Below are positions 1 through 5,555 of a DNA stretch of 7,023 bases, in pieces; the stretch's first letter is position 1; each line of letters opens with the position of its first letter. Under the pieces are notes generated by a model. It was not told where the DNA came from, did not search any database, and worked only from the letters and a program-made list of their open reading frames with translations. Made by a program: the position numbers and the translations under genes. Source of the stretch: an uncultured Oscillospiraceae bacterium. Its GTDB lineage: Bacteria; Bacillota; Clostridia; Oscillospirales; Oscillospiraceae. The stretch covers positions 1 to 7,023 of the forward strand of contig CAKUKL010000077.1 of the NCBI GenBank assembly GCA_934662925.1, given 5' to 3'.

Positions 1-904
1 TCTGATAGTAGACGTTCCAGTGCCAGATGGCGGCGGTGATGTGGGAGTTGGGGGCCTGCTCGGTCATATCGGAGTTGTAACCGCAGCCGAAGATGCCGTT
101 GTCCTGAGCGCACAGCTGGGGCTGAGCGGAATCGCAGTGCTGAGCGACGACGCAGACGTTATAGGTGTCGATCAGGGCCTGAGCGGCGGCCTTCTCCTTG
201 GCCTCGTCGCCCCAGGTGGAGATCTGGTTGACGTACACTGTGGCGTCGGGGTTGACGGACTGGACGCCGAGAGTGAAGGCGTTGATGCCGGAGCAGGTCT
301 CGGCGTACTCGGTGTTCCATGCGGCCACGTAGCCGATGGCGTTGTTGCCCAGCTCAAGGCTCTTCAGGCCGGCGGCCACGCCGGTGAGGTAACGGGCCTG
401 ATAGATACGGCCAAAGTAGTTGTTGAAGTTGGTGTCGTTGGACATGTAGCCGGTAGCGTGGGAGAAGATCACCTCGGGGTACTCCTCAGCCTTGGCGGCC
501 ATGGCATTGATGTAGCCGAAGGAGATGCCGAAAATGATGTTACAGCCCTGACCGGCCAGCACATCGATGGCGTTGCTCACGGCGGTGTCGTCCTCCGCCA
601 CGTTGTCCTGAATGAGGAGCTGAGTCTCGGGGTCGAGGCCCAGAGCCTTCATGGCGGTGGTGATACCGTTGTGGTGCTGATAGGTGTAGCCGGAGGTGTC
701 GTTCTGGCTGTTGATGTAGATGGCGCCCACCTTGAAGTCGGCGGTGTCGGCGGTATTGCCGTTGTCGCCGTTGTTTTCAGCGGGCTGGCTCTCGCTGGGC
801 GCGTCGCTGGGCTGGTCGCTGTTCTTGTCGCCGCCGTTGCCGCAGGCGGACAGGCCGAAGACCATGGCGCCGGCCAGCAGGAGCGCAAGGATACGCTTCT
901 TCAT
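1..904 (-). CDS. BMP/PnrA-family ABC transporter substrate-binding lipoprotein (partial, 3' end outside window)
   Basis: Probable extracellular receptor of an ABC importer for purine nucleosides. The frame starts at ATG 904, preceded by AAGGAGG at 914-920, and runs off the left edge after 301 residues; family members are usually about 340-380, so the C-terminal end is missing. Residues 1-20 are a lipoprotein signal peptide (MKKR followed by a hydrophobic stretch) ending in lipobox LSAC with Cys21 as the lipidation site. Residues 22-55 are an Asn/Ser/Asp/Gly-rich linker. The BMP fold starts near residue 57 (FKVGAIYIN) and shows the family blocks GRIYQARYLTGVAAGLKS, IGYVAAWNTEYAE, INAFTLGVQSVNPDATV and, near the edge, GYNSDM followed by IWHWNVYYQ. 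It lies 93 bases downstream of xpt on the same strand, which fits purine uptake plus salvage. Substrate choice (nucleoside versus another ligand) is inferred from family and neighbour. The transporter's ATPase and permease genes would be expected beyond the left edge. Confidence 0.9.
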   Translation of the reverse strand, partial: MKKRILALLLAGAMVFGLSACGNGGDKNSDQPSDAPSESQPAENNGDNGNTADTADFKVGAIYINSQNDTSGYTYQHHNGITTAMKALGLDPETQLLIQDNVAEDDTAVSNAIDVLAGQGCNIIFGISFGYINAMAAKAEEYPEVIFSHATGYMSNDTNFNNYFGRIYQARYLTGVAAGLKSLELGNNAIGYVAAWNTEYAETCSGINAFTLGVQSVNPDATVYVNQISTWGDEAKEKAAAQALIDTYNVCVVAQHCDSAQPQLCAQDNGIFGCGYNSDMTEQAPNSHITAAIWHWNVYYQ

Positions 905-955
905 GTTTGTGTTCCTCCTTAAAATTTACAAATATCCTTTTATCCTCTATTTACA

Positions 956-969
956 ACCGGTAAACCGGT
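956..969. repeat. Tandem ACCGGT palindromes between xpt and the lipoprotein gene
   Basis: Two copies of ACCGGT are separated by AA and form a small dyad; as RNA this gives a 5-bp stem (ACCGG/CCGGT) with a TAAA loop. It sits 52 bases upstream of the lipoprotein start, in an AT-rich 93-base gap. On the minus strand no T-run follows it, so it is a poor terminator. It could be an operator or an mRNA processing/stability hairpin between the two genes. No clear -35/-10 pair for the lipoprotein gene was found, so co-transcription with xpt is likely but unproven. Confidence 0.3.
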
Positions 970-997
970 GCAAATACTACAACTATGAAGAGACAGC

Positions 998-1567
998 TCA
1001 GCAAAACTCCAGATGGCCGTTCTCCATGCTCTTGATCCGGGCGAGGGACTCCACCCGGACGCCCATGCCGCGGATGAGGTCGCCGCCGGGCTGGAACGCC
1101 TTCTCCACGGCGATGCCCGCGCCCACCACGGTGGCCCCGGCGTCCCGCACCACCTTGATCAGCCCCTGAAGGGCCGCGCCGTTGGCGAGGAAGTCGTCAA
1201 TCAGCAAAACCCGGTCGCCCGGGTTCAGAAACTGCTTGGCCACAATGATATCGTACACGCGGCCATGGGTGAAGGATTCCACCTTGGCGGTGTACACGTC
1301 GCCGGCGATATTTTTGGTCTGATTCTTCTTGGCAAACACCACGGGGACATGGAACTGCTCGGCTGCCACGCAGGCGATGCCGATACCGGAGGCCTCGATG
1401 GTCAGGATCTTGGTGATATTTTCTCCCGCGAACAGGCGCGCCCACTCCTTGCCCATCTCGGCAAAGAGCTCCACGTCCATCTGATGGTTCAGAAAGCTGT
1501 CCACCTTCAGCACGTCGCCGTCCTTCACGACGCCGTCCTTCCGGATGCGGTCCTCCAGCAGTTTCAT
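998..1567 (-). CDS. xpt: Xanthine phosphoribosyltransferase
   Basis: Cytosolic purine-salvage enzyme that converts xanthine plus PRPP to XMP and pyrophosphate, feeding GMP synthesis. The 189-residue product matches the length of Bacillus Xpt (about 194). Family-specific features are visible: N-terminal [11 protein letters not shown] (residues 19-29), [12 protein letters not shown] (52-63), VVFAKKNQ (76-83), the type I PRPP-binding loop [13 protein letters not shown] (120-132), and the C-terminal VEKAFQPGG and VESLARIKS blocks. ATG 1567 is chosen because TGAGG lies at 1576-1580, at normal spacing, and the protein then begins like its relatives; an in-frame TTG at 1630 would add 21 unmatched residues. 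It is transcribed away from the YitT-family gene, with the nucleoside-receptor lipoprotein gene directly downstream. Bacillus xpt is preceded by a guanine riboswitch; none is recognisable here, although the leader is long and structured. Confidence 0.95.
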   Translation of the reverse strand: MKLLEDRIRKDGVVKDGDVLKVDSFLNHQMDVELFAEMGKEWARLFAGENITKILTIEASGIGIACVAAEQFHVPVVFAKKNQTKNIAGDVYTAKVESFTHGRVYDIIVAKQFLNPGDRVLLIDDFLANGAALQGLIKVVRDAGATVVGAGIAVEKAFQPGGDLIRGMGVRVESLARIKSMENGHLEFC

Positions 1568-1706
1568 GCCATACGCCTCATTTCCCAATAAGTACACCCC
1601 CGTTTTCCGCAGAGATCCGTCCGCATTCAAAAGTCTGAAAGAAGCATTGCCGGATGTTCAGGTGCGGCGGGCCTTCGGCCTCTGCCGCATTTTGTCAAAC
1701 GAGGGT
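1568..1706 (-). promoter_or_regulatory. Long structured xpt leader, candidate cis-regulatory RNA
   Basis: If transcription starts just after the -10 at 1713-1718, the xpt mRNA has a leader of about 140 nt. On the minus strand its first strong structure is a hairpin: GCCGCA at 1684-1689 (plus sense) pairs with TGCGGC at 1663-1668, enclosing GGCC-GAA-GGCC. Further down, ATCCG pairs with CGGAT around 1615-1655. The same TGCGG motif recurs twice closer to the gene (around 1608 and 1624), so the GCCGCA arm could pair with any of three partners, the sort of exclusivity used by attenuators. No U-tract follows the hairpins, and the conserved purine-riboswitch core bases are not seen. The function is inference only. 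Confidence 0.3.
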
Positions 1707-1712
1707 ATGTTT

Positions 1713-1741
1713 ATTGTAACAAAAAAAACGCGCCGTTACCA
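1713..1741 (-). promoter_or_regulatory. Probable xpt promoter (extended -10)
   Basis: On the minus strand the -10 is TACAAT (plus 1713-1718), preceded by TGT, giving an extended -10 TGTTACAAT. A weak -35 (TGGTAA, plus 1736-1741) stands 17 bases upstream. It points toward xpt. The weak -35 is partly offset by the extended -10. Confidence 0.42.
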
Positions 1742-1764
1742 TTCTATTTTTTGCACAGATTTTA

Positions 1765-1793
1765 TTGTCCTCTCTGCATTTTTCTGTTACAAT
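1765..1793 (+). promoter_or_regulatory. Probable promoter of the YitT-family gene
   Basis: TTGTCC (1765-1770), a 17-base spacer and TACAAT (1788-1793) preceded by TGT make a good sigma-A-type promoter with an extended -10. It lies 78 bases upstream of the start at 1871 and faces away from the xpt promoter, with the same 9-mer TGTTACAAT in inverted orientation. Confidence 0.6.
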
Positions 1794-1826
1794 GTCTACA
1801 CTTTGTAATAACACTGTTTATGAGGC

Positions 1827-1852
1827 CCGGCGCGGCCCTTTTTTTGCGCCGG
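1827..1852 (+). promoter_or_regulatory. GC hairpin directly upstream of the YitT-family ribosome site
   Basis: A perfect 7-bp stem, CCGGCGC (1827-1833) with GCGCCGG (1846-1852), encloses a 12-base loop that ends in a T-run. The ribosome site AAGGAG (1855-1860) begins three bases after the stem. Because the T-run is in the loop and not after the stem, it is not an intrinsic terminator on this strand. It may affect ribosome access or mRNA stability. Confidence 0.4.
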
Positions 1853-1870
1853 AGAAGGAGTATTTTTGTC

Positions 1871-2722
1871 ATGACAAAAAAACAGCTCGTCAAGGAATTT
1901 CTCTTGCTCTCTCTGGGCACCGCGCTGGTGGCTGTGGGCGACCATTTCTTCAAATTCCCCAACCACTTCTCCACCGGCGGCGTCACCGGCATCGCCGTGG
2001 TGCTCTCGTCCATCTTCCCCGCCGTCAGCTCGTCCACCTTCGCGTCCGCCATCAACCTGCTGTTCCTGCTGCTGGGCTTTATCGTGCTCAACCGTGGCTT
2101 CGGTGTGCGGACGGTGTACTGCTCCCTGCTGTTCTCCGGCCTCCTGTCGGCGCTGAACTGGCTGGTGCCGATCAGCGGCCCGCTGACCGACCAGAAACTT
2201 CTCGAGCTGTTCTTCGCCGTCGCCTTCCCCGCCTTCGGCTCCGCCATCCTCTTCAATCTGGACGGCTCCACCGGCGGCACCGACATTCTGGCCATGATCC
2301 TGAAAAAATTCACCAGTCTTGACATCGGCCGGGCTCTGCTGTGCTCCGACGTGCTCATCGCGGCTTCCACATTTCTGTTCTTTGATGTGGAGACCGGCCT
2401 GTGCTCCGTGCTGGGCCTCGCGCTCAAGAGCGTGCTGGTGGACACCGTCATCGAGTCCCTGAACCGCCGGAAGAGCTTCATCGTCGTCACCTCCCACCCG
2501 GCGGAGGCCTGCGACTTTATCACCCACACCCTCAACCGCTCCGCCACCTACTGGGAAGCCGAAGGCGCCTACTCCCACGAGAAAAAGTGGGTGGTCCTCG
2601 CCGCCCTGTCCCAGTCCCAGGCCGTGGCCCTGCGGCGGCACCTGAAGTCGCTGGACCCCCACGCCTTCATGCTCATCACCAACTCCAGCGAGATCTTCGG
2701 CAAGGGCTTCCTCCGGGTATAA
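1871..2722 (+). CDS. YitT-family integral membrane protein (two DUF161-type halves plus DUF2179 domain)
   Basis: A 283-residue membrane protein of the widespread Firmicutes YitT family; its molecular role is not established, although some relatives have been linked to transport or cell-envelope processes. Start ATG 1871 follows AAGGAG at 1855-1860; the upstream in-frame extension has no ribosome site. Hydrophobic segments cover roughly residues 10-25, 38-52, 56-75, 83-100, 112-130 and 150-185. The two halves carry matching glycine-rich motifs, NHFSTGGVTGIA (31-42) and DGSTGGTDILAMI (131-143), the signature of the internal duplication. The C-terminal soluble domain (about 203-283) shows DUF2179 features: FIVVTSH, EGAYSHEKKWVVLAAL, DPHAFMLITNSSEIFGKGF. 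It is a single gene with its own promoter; the noc region follows after 98 bases. Family assignment is firm; the function is unknown. Confidence 0.92.
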   Translation: MTKKQLVKEFLLLSLGTALVAVGDHFFKFPNHFSTGGVTGIAVVLSSIFPAVSSSTFASAINLLFLLLGFIVLNRGFGVRTVYCSLLFSGLLSALNWLVPISGPLTDQKLLELFFAVAFPAFGSAILFNLDGSTGGTDILAMILKKFTSLDIGRALLCSDVLIAASTFLFFDVETGLCSVLGLALKSVLVDTVIESLNRRKSFIVVTSHPAEACDFITHTLNRSATYWEAEGAYSHEKKWVVLAALSQSQAVALRRHLKSLDPHAFMLITNSSEIFGKGFLRV

Positions 2723-2770
2723 CGGAGATCTCCACGAAAAACTTCATACTGGCCAGCTTTCGAGGAAATT

Positions 2771-2820
2771 CGCCTCCCGCTTCGTGGTATAATTTGCCAA
2801 ACGAACGGGAGGCGGTTTTT
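2771..2820 (+). terminator. Inverted repeat with T-run: probable yitT terminator overlapping the noc start region
   Basis: CGCCTCCCG (2771-2779) and CGGGAGGCG (2806-2814) are perfect 9-bp arms, extended inward by TTCG (2781-2784) with CGAA (2802-2805) and possibly TGG with CCA. The 3' arm is followed by one G and TTTTT (2816-2820), the usual intrinsic-terminator form. Unusually, the loop holds a TATAAT -10 box, the 3' arm holds the noc ribosome site, and the T-run touches the noc start codon. A DNA-level operator is an alternative reading. Confidence 0.5.
2785..2793 (+). promoter_or_regulatory. Probable noc promoter, extended -10 TGGTATAAT
   Basis: A perfect TATAAT at 2788-2793 is preceded by TGG, forming an extended -10. 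The -35 position at 17-base spacing (GAAATT) is poor. Transcription would begin near 2800, giving a leader of about 20 nt that contains GGGAGG (2807-2812), 8 bases from ATG 2821. The -10 lies between the arms of the 2771-2814 inverted repeat. Confidence 0.55.
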
Positions 2821-3648
2821 ATGCTGGGTTTCAGAAAGAACAGCGACGGGCGGCAGGTGCTGGAGCTGCCGGTGAGCGCCATTGCCCCCAACCCCAACCA
2901 GCCCCGGACAGTGTTCGCCCCGGAGGAACTGGCGGAGCTTTCAAAGTCTATCGCCCAGCTGGGTATTTTGCAGCCCCTTTCCGTCCGGCGGACAGGGTCT
3001 GGCTGGGAGCTGGTGGCCGGGGAACGGCGGCTCCGGGCGGCGGCCATGGCCGGGCTGAAAACCGTCCCCTGTCTTGAGATACAGGCGGACGAGCCTACCT
3101 CTTCCCTGCTGGCGCTGGTGGAAAACGTGCAGCGGAAGGATCTGGACTTCTGGGAGGAAGCCCTCGCTCTTCGGAAGCTCATCGACGACTGCCACCTCTC
3201 GCAGGAGGAAGCGGCGGCCCGGGTGGGCAAGTCCCAGTCCGCCGTGGCCAACAAGCTGCGGCTGCTCCGCCTGCCCGCCGACGTGCTGGCCGACCTGCGG
3301 GCGGCGGGGCTGTCCGAGCGCCACGCCCGTGCCCTTCTCCGGCTGGACGACCCGGAGCTTCAGCGCCGGGCCGCCGCCCACATGATCCGGCGGCGGCTGA
3401 CGGTGGCGAAGTCGGAGGAATATGTGGCCCGGCTGGCAAAGCCGCTGGCGGACAAGCCCCTCCGCCGGGCGACGCCCATCTACCGCACCCGGGACGTGCG
3501 GCTATTCCTCAACACCATTCAAAAAGGACTTTCCATTATGAACTCCGCCGGCGTGGACGCCCAGTGCGGCCGGCAGGAGACGGAGCAGGAAATTCTCCTC
3601 ACCATCCGCATCCCAAAGCAGTCCTCCTCTTTTACTCCCTCTCTCTGA
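2821..3648 (+). CDS. noc: Noc, nucleoid occlusion protein (ParB paralogue)
   Basis: A 275-residue CTP-clamp DNA-binding protein; in Bacillus, Noc binds NBS sites across the chromosome, associates with the membrane and blocks Z-ring assembly over the nucleoid. Visible features are the N-terminal ParB/CTPase domain with NPNQPRTVF (24-32) and the CTP-contacting GERRLRA (67-73), ENVQRKDL (101-108), and the helix-turn-helix GKSQSAVANKLRLLRLP (136-152). Noc rather than ParB is supported by Gln139, Lys145 and Arg167 at the published specificity positions, by the C-terminal NTIQKGLSIMNSAGV plus IRIPK ending, and by the lack of the N-terminal ParA-stimulating motif. Start ATG 2821 has GGGAGG at 2807-2812. 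The N-terminus (MLGFRKNSDG) is shorter than the Bacillus amphipathic membrane-targeting helix, so membrane binding may differ. It is closed by its own terminator and is separate from the parA operon. Confidence 0.93.
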   Translation: MLGFRKNSDGRQVLELPVSAIAPNPNQPRTVFAPEELAELSKSIAQLGILQPLSVRRTGSGWELVAGERRLRAAAMAGLKTVPCLEIQADEPTSSLLALVENVQRKDLDFWEEALALRKLIDDCHLSQEEAAARVGKSQSAVANKLRLLRLPADVLADLRAAGLSERHARALLRLDDPELQRRAAAHMIRRRLTVAKSEEYVARLAKPLADKPLRRATPIYRTRDVRLFLNTIQKGLSIMNSAGVDAQCGRQETEQEILLTIRIPKQSSSFTPSL

Positions 3649-3650
3649 GC

Positions 3651-3701
3651 CTGCGGCCCCGGTGTGTTTCACGTGAAACATGCCGGGGCCGCGGCTTTTT
3701 T
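3651..3701 (+). terminator. Strong intrinsic terminator of noc, with a parS site at its apex
   Basis: Arms 3651-3664 and 3681-3694 pair over 14 bp (three of them G-U in RNA), and the parS palindrome 3665-3680 continues the stem upward to about 22 bp; TTTTTT at 3696-3701 follows. It begins two bases after the noc stop codon. It separates noc from the parA promoter. Confidence 0.85.
3665..3680. other. parS: parS site 1
   Basis: A perfect copy of the 16-bp consensus TGTTTCACGTGAAACA, the ParB loading site. It forms the upper stem and loop of the noc terminator. Confidence 0.96.
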
Positions 3702-3707
3702 CTGCCC

Positions 3708-3723
3708 TGTTTCACGTGAAACA
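3708..3723. other. parS: parS site 2
   Basis: A second perfect TGTTTCACGTGAAACA, centred 43 bp from site 1 (about four helical turns, so on nearly the same DNA face). It lies 29 bases upstream of the parA -35 box. Confidence 0.96.
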
Positions 3724-3752
3724 ATTTCCCATCGATTTCTTGCGGCTGCGGG

Positions 3753-3781
3753 TTGAAATACCGCCGGAAACACGATATAAT
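3753..3781 (+). promoter_or_regulatory. parA-parB operon promoter
   Basis: TTGAAA (3753-3758), a 17-base spacer and TATAAT (3776-3781) form a near-consensus sigma-A promoter. Transcription would start near 3788, giving a leader of about 56 nt. A parS-like half-site, TGTTTCA, lies at 3788-3794, at the expected start point. Two full parS sites sit just upstream, so ParB spreading could reach this promoter; autoregulation is inference. Confidence 0.82.
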
Positions 3782-3843
3782 ATAGGTTGTTTCATTTCAG
3801 ACCATCCGGCGGCCGTTTAGGGCCGGGGAAAGGCGGGTAACCT

Positions 3844-4599
3844 ATGGCTAAAACCGTTGCAATCGTCAATCAGAAGGGCGGCGTGGGAAAGACCACCACC
3901 TGCGTGAATCTGGCCGCGTCGCTGACCGCCCAGAAGTGCCGGGTGCTGGTGTGCGACTTCGACCCCCAGGGCAACGCCACCTCCGGCTTCGGCGTGGACA
4001 AGTCCTGCTCCCCCAGCATTTACGACGTGATCATGGGGAACGCGGACATCCAAAAGGCCATCGTCTCCACCCGTTGGGCGGACGTGCTGCCCTCCAACAA
4101 GGCTCTGTCCGGCGCGACGGTGGAGCTCATCGGCCTTGACCGCCGGGAGTACCGCCTGAAGGACGCGCTGGATGCCATCAAGGACGCCTACGACTACATT
4201 TTCATCGACTGCCCGCCGTCGCTGGAGCTGCTGACGCTGGACGCCCTGTGCGCCGCCGACACTCTGCTGGTCCCCGTCCAGTGCGAGTATTACGCGCTGG
4301 AGGGCCTGTCCGACCTGCTGTACACCGTGCGGCTGGCCAAGCGGTCGCTGAACCCGGCGCTGGAGCTGGAGGGCGTCCTGCTCACCATGTACGACGGCCG
4401 CACCAACCTGTCCATGCAGGTGGCGGAAGAGGTCAAGCGCCACTTCCCCGGCAAGGTCTACGCCGCCGTCATTCCCCGGAACGTCCGCCTGTCCGAGGCC
4501 CCCAGCCACGGCAAGCCGGTGAGCGAGTACGACAGGCTTTCCCGGGGCGCCGAAGCCTACGAGCTGGCGGCAAAGGAGTTTTTGAGACGAAACGGGTAA
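3844..4599 (+). CDS. parA: ParA/Soj chromosome-partitioning ATPase
   Basis: A 251-residue deviant Walker-type ATPase, the usual Soj length. ATP-bound dimers coat the nucleoid and are released when ParB stimulates hydrolysis, driving origin segregation; in Bacillus, Soj also modulates DnaA. Motifs: Walker A KGGVGKTTT (11-19) with signature Lys11 and catalytic-loop Lys16, A' CDFDPQGN (37-44), Walker B IFIDCPPS (119-126), and the C-terminal VIPRNVRLSEAPSHGKP block typical of chromosomal Soj. The short N-terminus without an extra helix-turn-helix argues against a plasmid type Ia ParA. The start codon is preceded by AAAGG at 3829-3833, a moderate site. It is first in an operon with parB, with parS site 3 in the gap between them. 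Confidence 0.97.
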   Translation: MAKTVAIVNQKGGVGKTTTCVNLAASLTAQKCRVLVCDFDPQGNATSGFGVDKSCSPSIYDVIMGNADIQKAIVSTRWADVLPSNKALSGATVELIGLDRREYRLKDALDAIKDAYDYIFIDCPPSLELLTLDALCAADTLLVPVQCEYYALEGLSDLLYTVRLAKRSLNPALELEGVLLTMYDGRTNLSMQVAEEVKRHFPGKVYAAVIPRNVRLSEAPSHGKPVSEYDRLSRGAEAYELAAKEFLRRNG

Positions 4600-4607
4600 A
4601 TTTCCGG

Positions 4608-4623
4608 TGTTTCACGTGAAACA
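4608..4623. other. parS: parS site 3
   Basis: A perfect TGTTTCACGTGAAACA in the 53-base gap between the parA stop and the parB start. In Bacillus the corresponding parS lies inside spo0J; here it is intergenic. It is transcribed in the parA-parB mRNA as a self-complementary palindrome. Confidence 0.96.
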
Positions 4624-4652
4624 CCGACTTCAGATAGAAAGGATGTTGCCAC

Positions 4653-5555
4653 ATGCCAAAGGCCAAGGGCCTGGGCAAGGGGCTGGGCGCCCTCATGGGG
4701 GACGCCGCCTTGCAGACCCCGGAGGCAGGCTCCATATTTCTGCCTATCTCGCAGGTGGAGCCGGGCCTGAACCAGCCGCGGAAGCGGTTTGACGACGAAT
4801 CATTGATGGATCTGGCCGACTCCATTCGGGAGCACGGCATTATCCAGCCCCTCACCGTCCGCCGCTTGTCCTCCGGCTACTACCAGATCATCGCCGGGGA
4901 GCGCCGCTGGCGGGCCGCCAAGCTGGCGGGGCTGATGGAGGTCCCGGCGGTCATTATCGAGGCCGACGACAAGAAGGTCATGGAGCTGGGCCTCATCGAA
5001 AACCTCCAGCGGGAGGACCTGAACCCCATGGAGGAAGCCGAGGGCTATCTGGTGCTTCTCACCGACTACTCCATGACGCAGGAAGAGGTGGCCAAACGGA
5101 TGGGCAAGTCCCGCCCCGCCATTGCCAACGCCCTGCGGCTCACCTCCCTCCCCCCCGCAGTGCGGGAGATGCTGGTGGATGGCCGCCTTTCCGCCGGACA
5201 CGGTCGGGCCGTCCTCATGGTGGAGGGCGAAAAGGCCCAAATCGCCTTTGCCCAACTGGTGGCCGAGCAGGGCATGTCCGTCCGTCAGGCGGAGGACGCC
5301 GCCAAGAAATTCACGCTGGAGCACAAGGAGAAAAAGCCGAAGCCCGAGGACGAAAACCGCATTTACATCGAAGCGGTGGAAAAATCCCTCGGTGAGCGGC
5401 TGGGCCGGAAGGTCACCATCACCTCCGGCCGGAAAAAGGGCCGCCTTCAGCTGGAATTTTACGACGTGGACGATCTGAACGCCCTGCTCGATCTGCTGGA
5501 GACCCTGCCCCCCTCCGCAAAAACCAGACTTTCCAAAGGAGGAGCGGAGGAATGA
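4653..5555 (+). CDS. parB: ParB/Spo0J chromosome-partitioning protein
   Basis: A 300-residue CTP-dependent DNA clamp that loads at parS, spreads, and in related bacteria recruits SMC-condensin and stimulates ParA. The N-terminal KGLGKGLGALMGD (5-17) is the basic ParA-stimulating segment. The CTPase domain has NQPRKRF (40-46), GERRWRA (82-88) and ENLQRED (116-122). The helix-turn-helix is GKSRPAIANALRLTSLP (151-167), with Arg154 and Gly182 at ParB-type specificity positions. The C-terminal dimerisation domain (about 245-292) includes LGRKVTI, KKGRLQLEFYDVDDL and LLDLL. AAAGG lies at 4638-4642, 10 bases upstream of the start. Its stop overlaps the next gene's start (ATGA at 5552-5555), indicating translational coupling. 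The four parS sites in the window fit this protein. Confidence 0.97.
   Translation: MPKAKGLGKGLGALMGDAALQTPEAGSIFLPISQVEPGLNQPRKRFDDESLMDLADSIREHGIIQPLTVRRLSSGYYQIIAGERRWRAAKLAGLMEVPAVIIEADDKKVMELGLIENLQREDLNPMEEAEGYLVLLTDYSMTQEEVAKRMGKSRPAIANALRLTSLPPAVREMLVDGRLSAGHGRAVLMVEGEKAQIAFAQLVAEQGMSVRQAEDAAKKFTLEHKEKKPKPEDENRIYIEAVEKSLGERLGRKVTITSGRKKGRLQLEFYDVDDLNALLDLLETLPPSAKTRLSKGGAEE

Noticed and set aside
20..922. A 300-codon open frame on the plus strand
   Set aside because: Antisense to the lipoprotein gene; the product is a Gly/Val-rich low-complexity string with no domain, while the minus strand encodes a clear BMP protein.
1013..1591. A 192-codon open frame opposite xpt
   Set aside because: His/Gly-rich shadow of a GC-rich gene; xpt is unmistakable on the other strand.
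1568..1630. Longer xpt from TTG 1630
   Set aside because: Adds 21 residues without family similarity and has no ribosome site; ATG 1567 has one and matches the family N-terminus.
1568..1720. Guanine (purine) riboswitch upstream of xpt
   Set aside because: The conserved three-way-junction bases and paired loops are not found on the minus strand.
1751..1870. Longer YitT-family protein from ATG 1751
   Set aside because: It would start upstream of the predicted promoter -10 and lacks a ribosome site; ATG 1871 has AAGGAG.
1762..2662. Two long minus-strand frames opposite the YitT-family gene
   Set aside because: Compositionally odd (Gln/Gly/His- or Ser/Arg-rich), no ribosome site, and the plus strand has a recognised family protein.
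2724..2733. Palindrome GGAGATCTCC just after the yitT stop
   Set aside because: Ten bases with no loop, no T-run and no neighbouring copy; likely chance.
2401..2820. Longer noc starting inside the YitT-family gene
   Set aside because: The extra residues are an out-of-frame Arg/Pro-rich translation of yitT; ATG 2821 has promoter and ribosome site.
4607..4792. Small frame starting in parS site 3 (MFHVKHRLQ...)
   Set aside because: The first codons are just parS; the rest is a shadow of parB.
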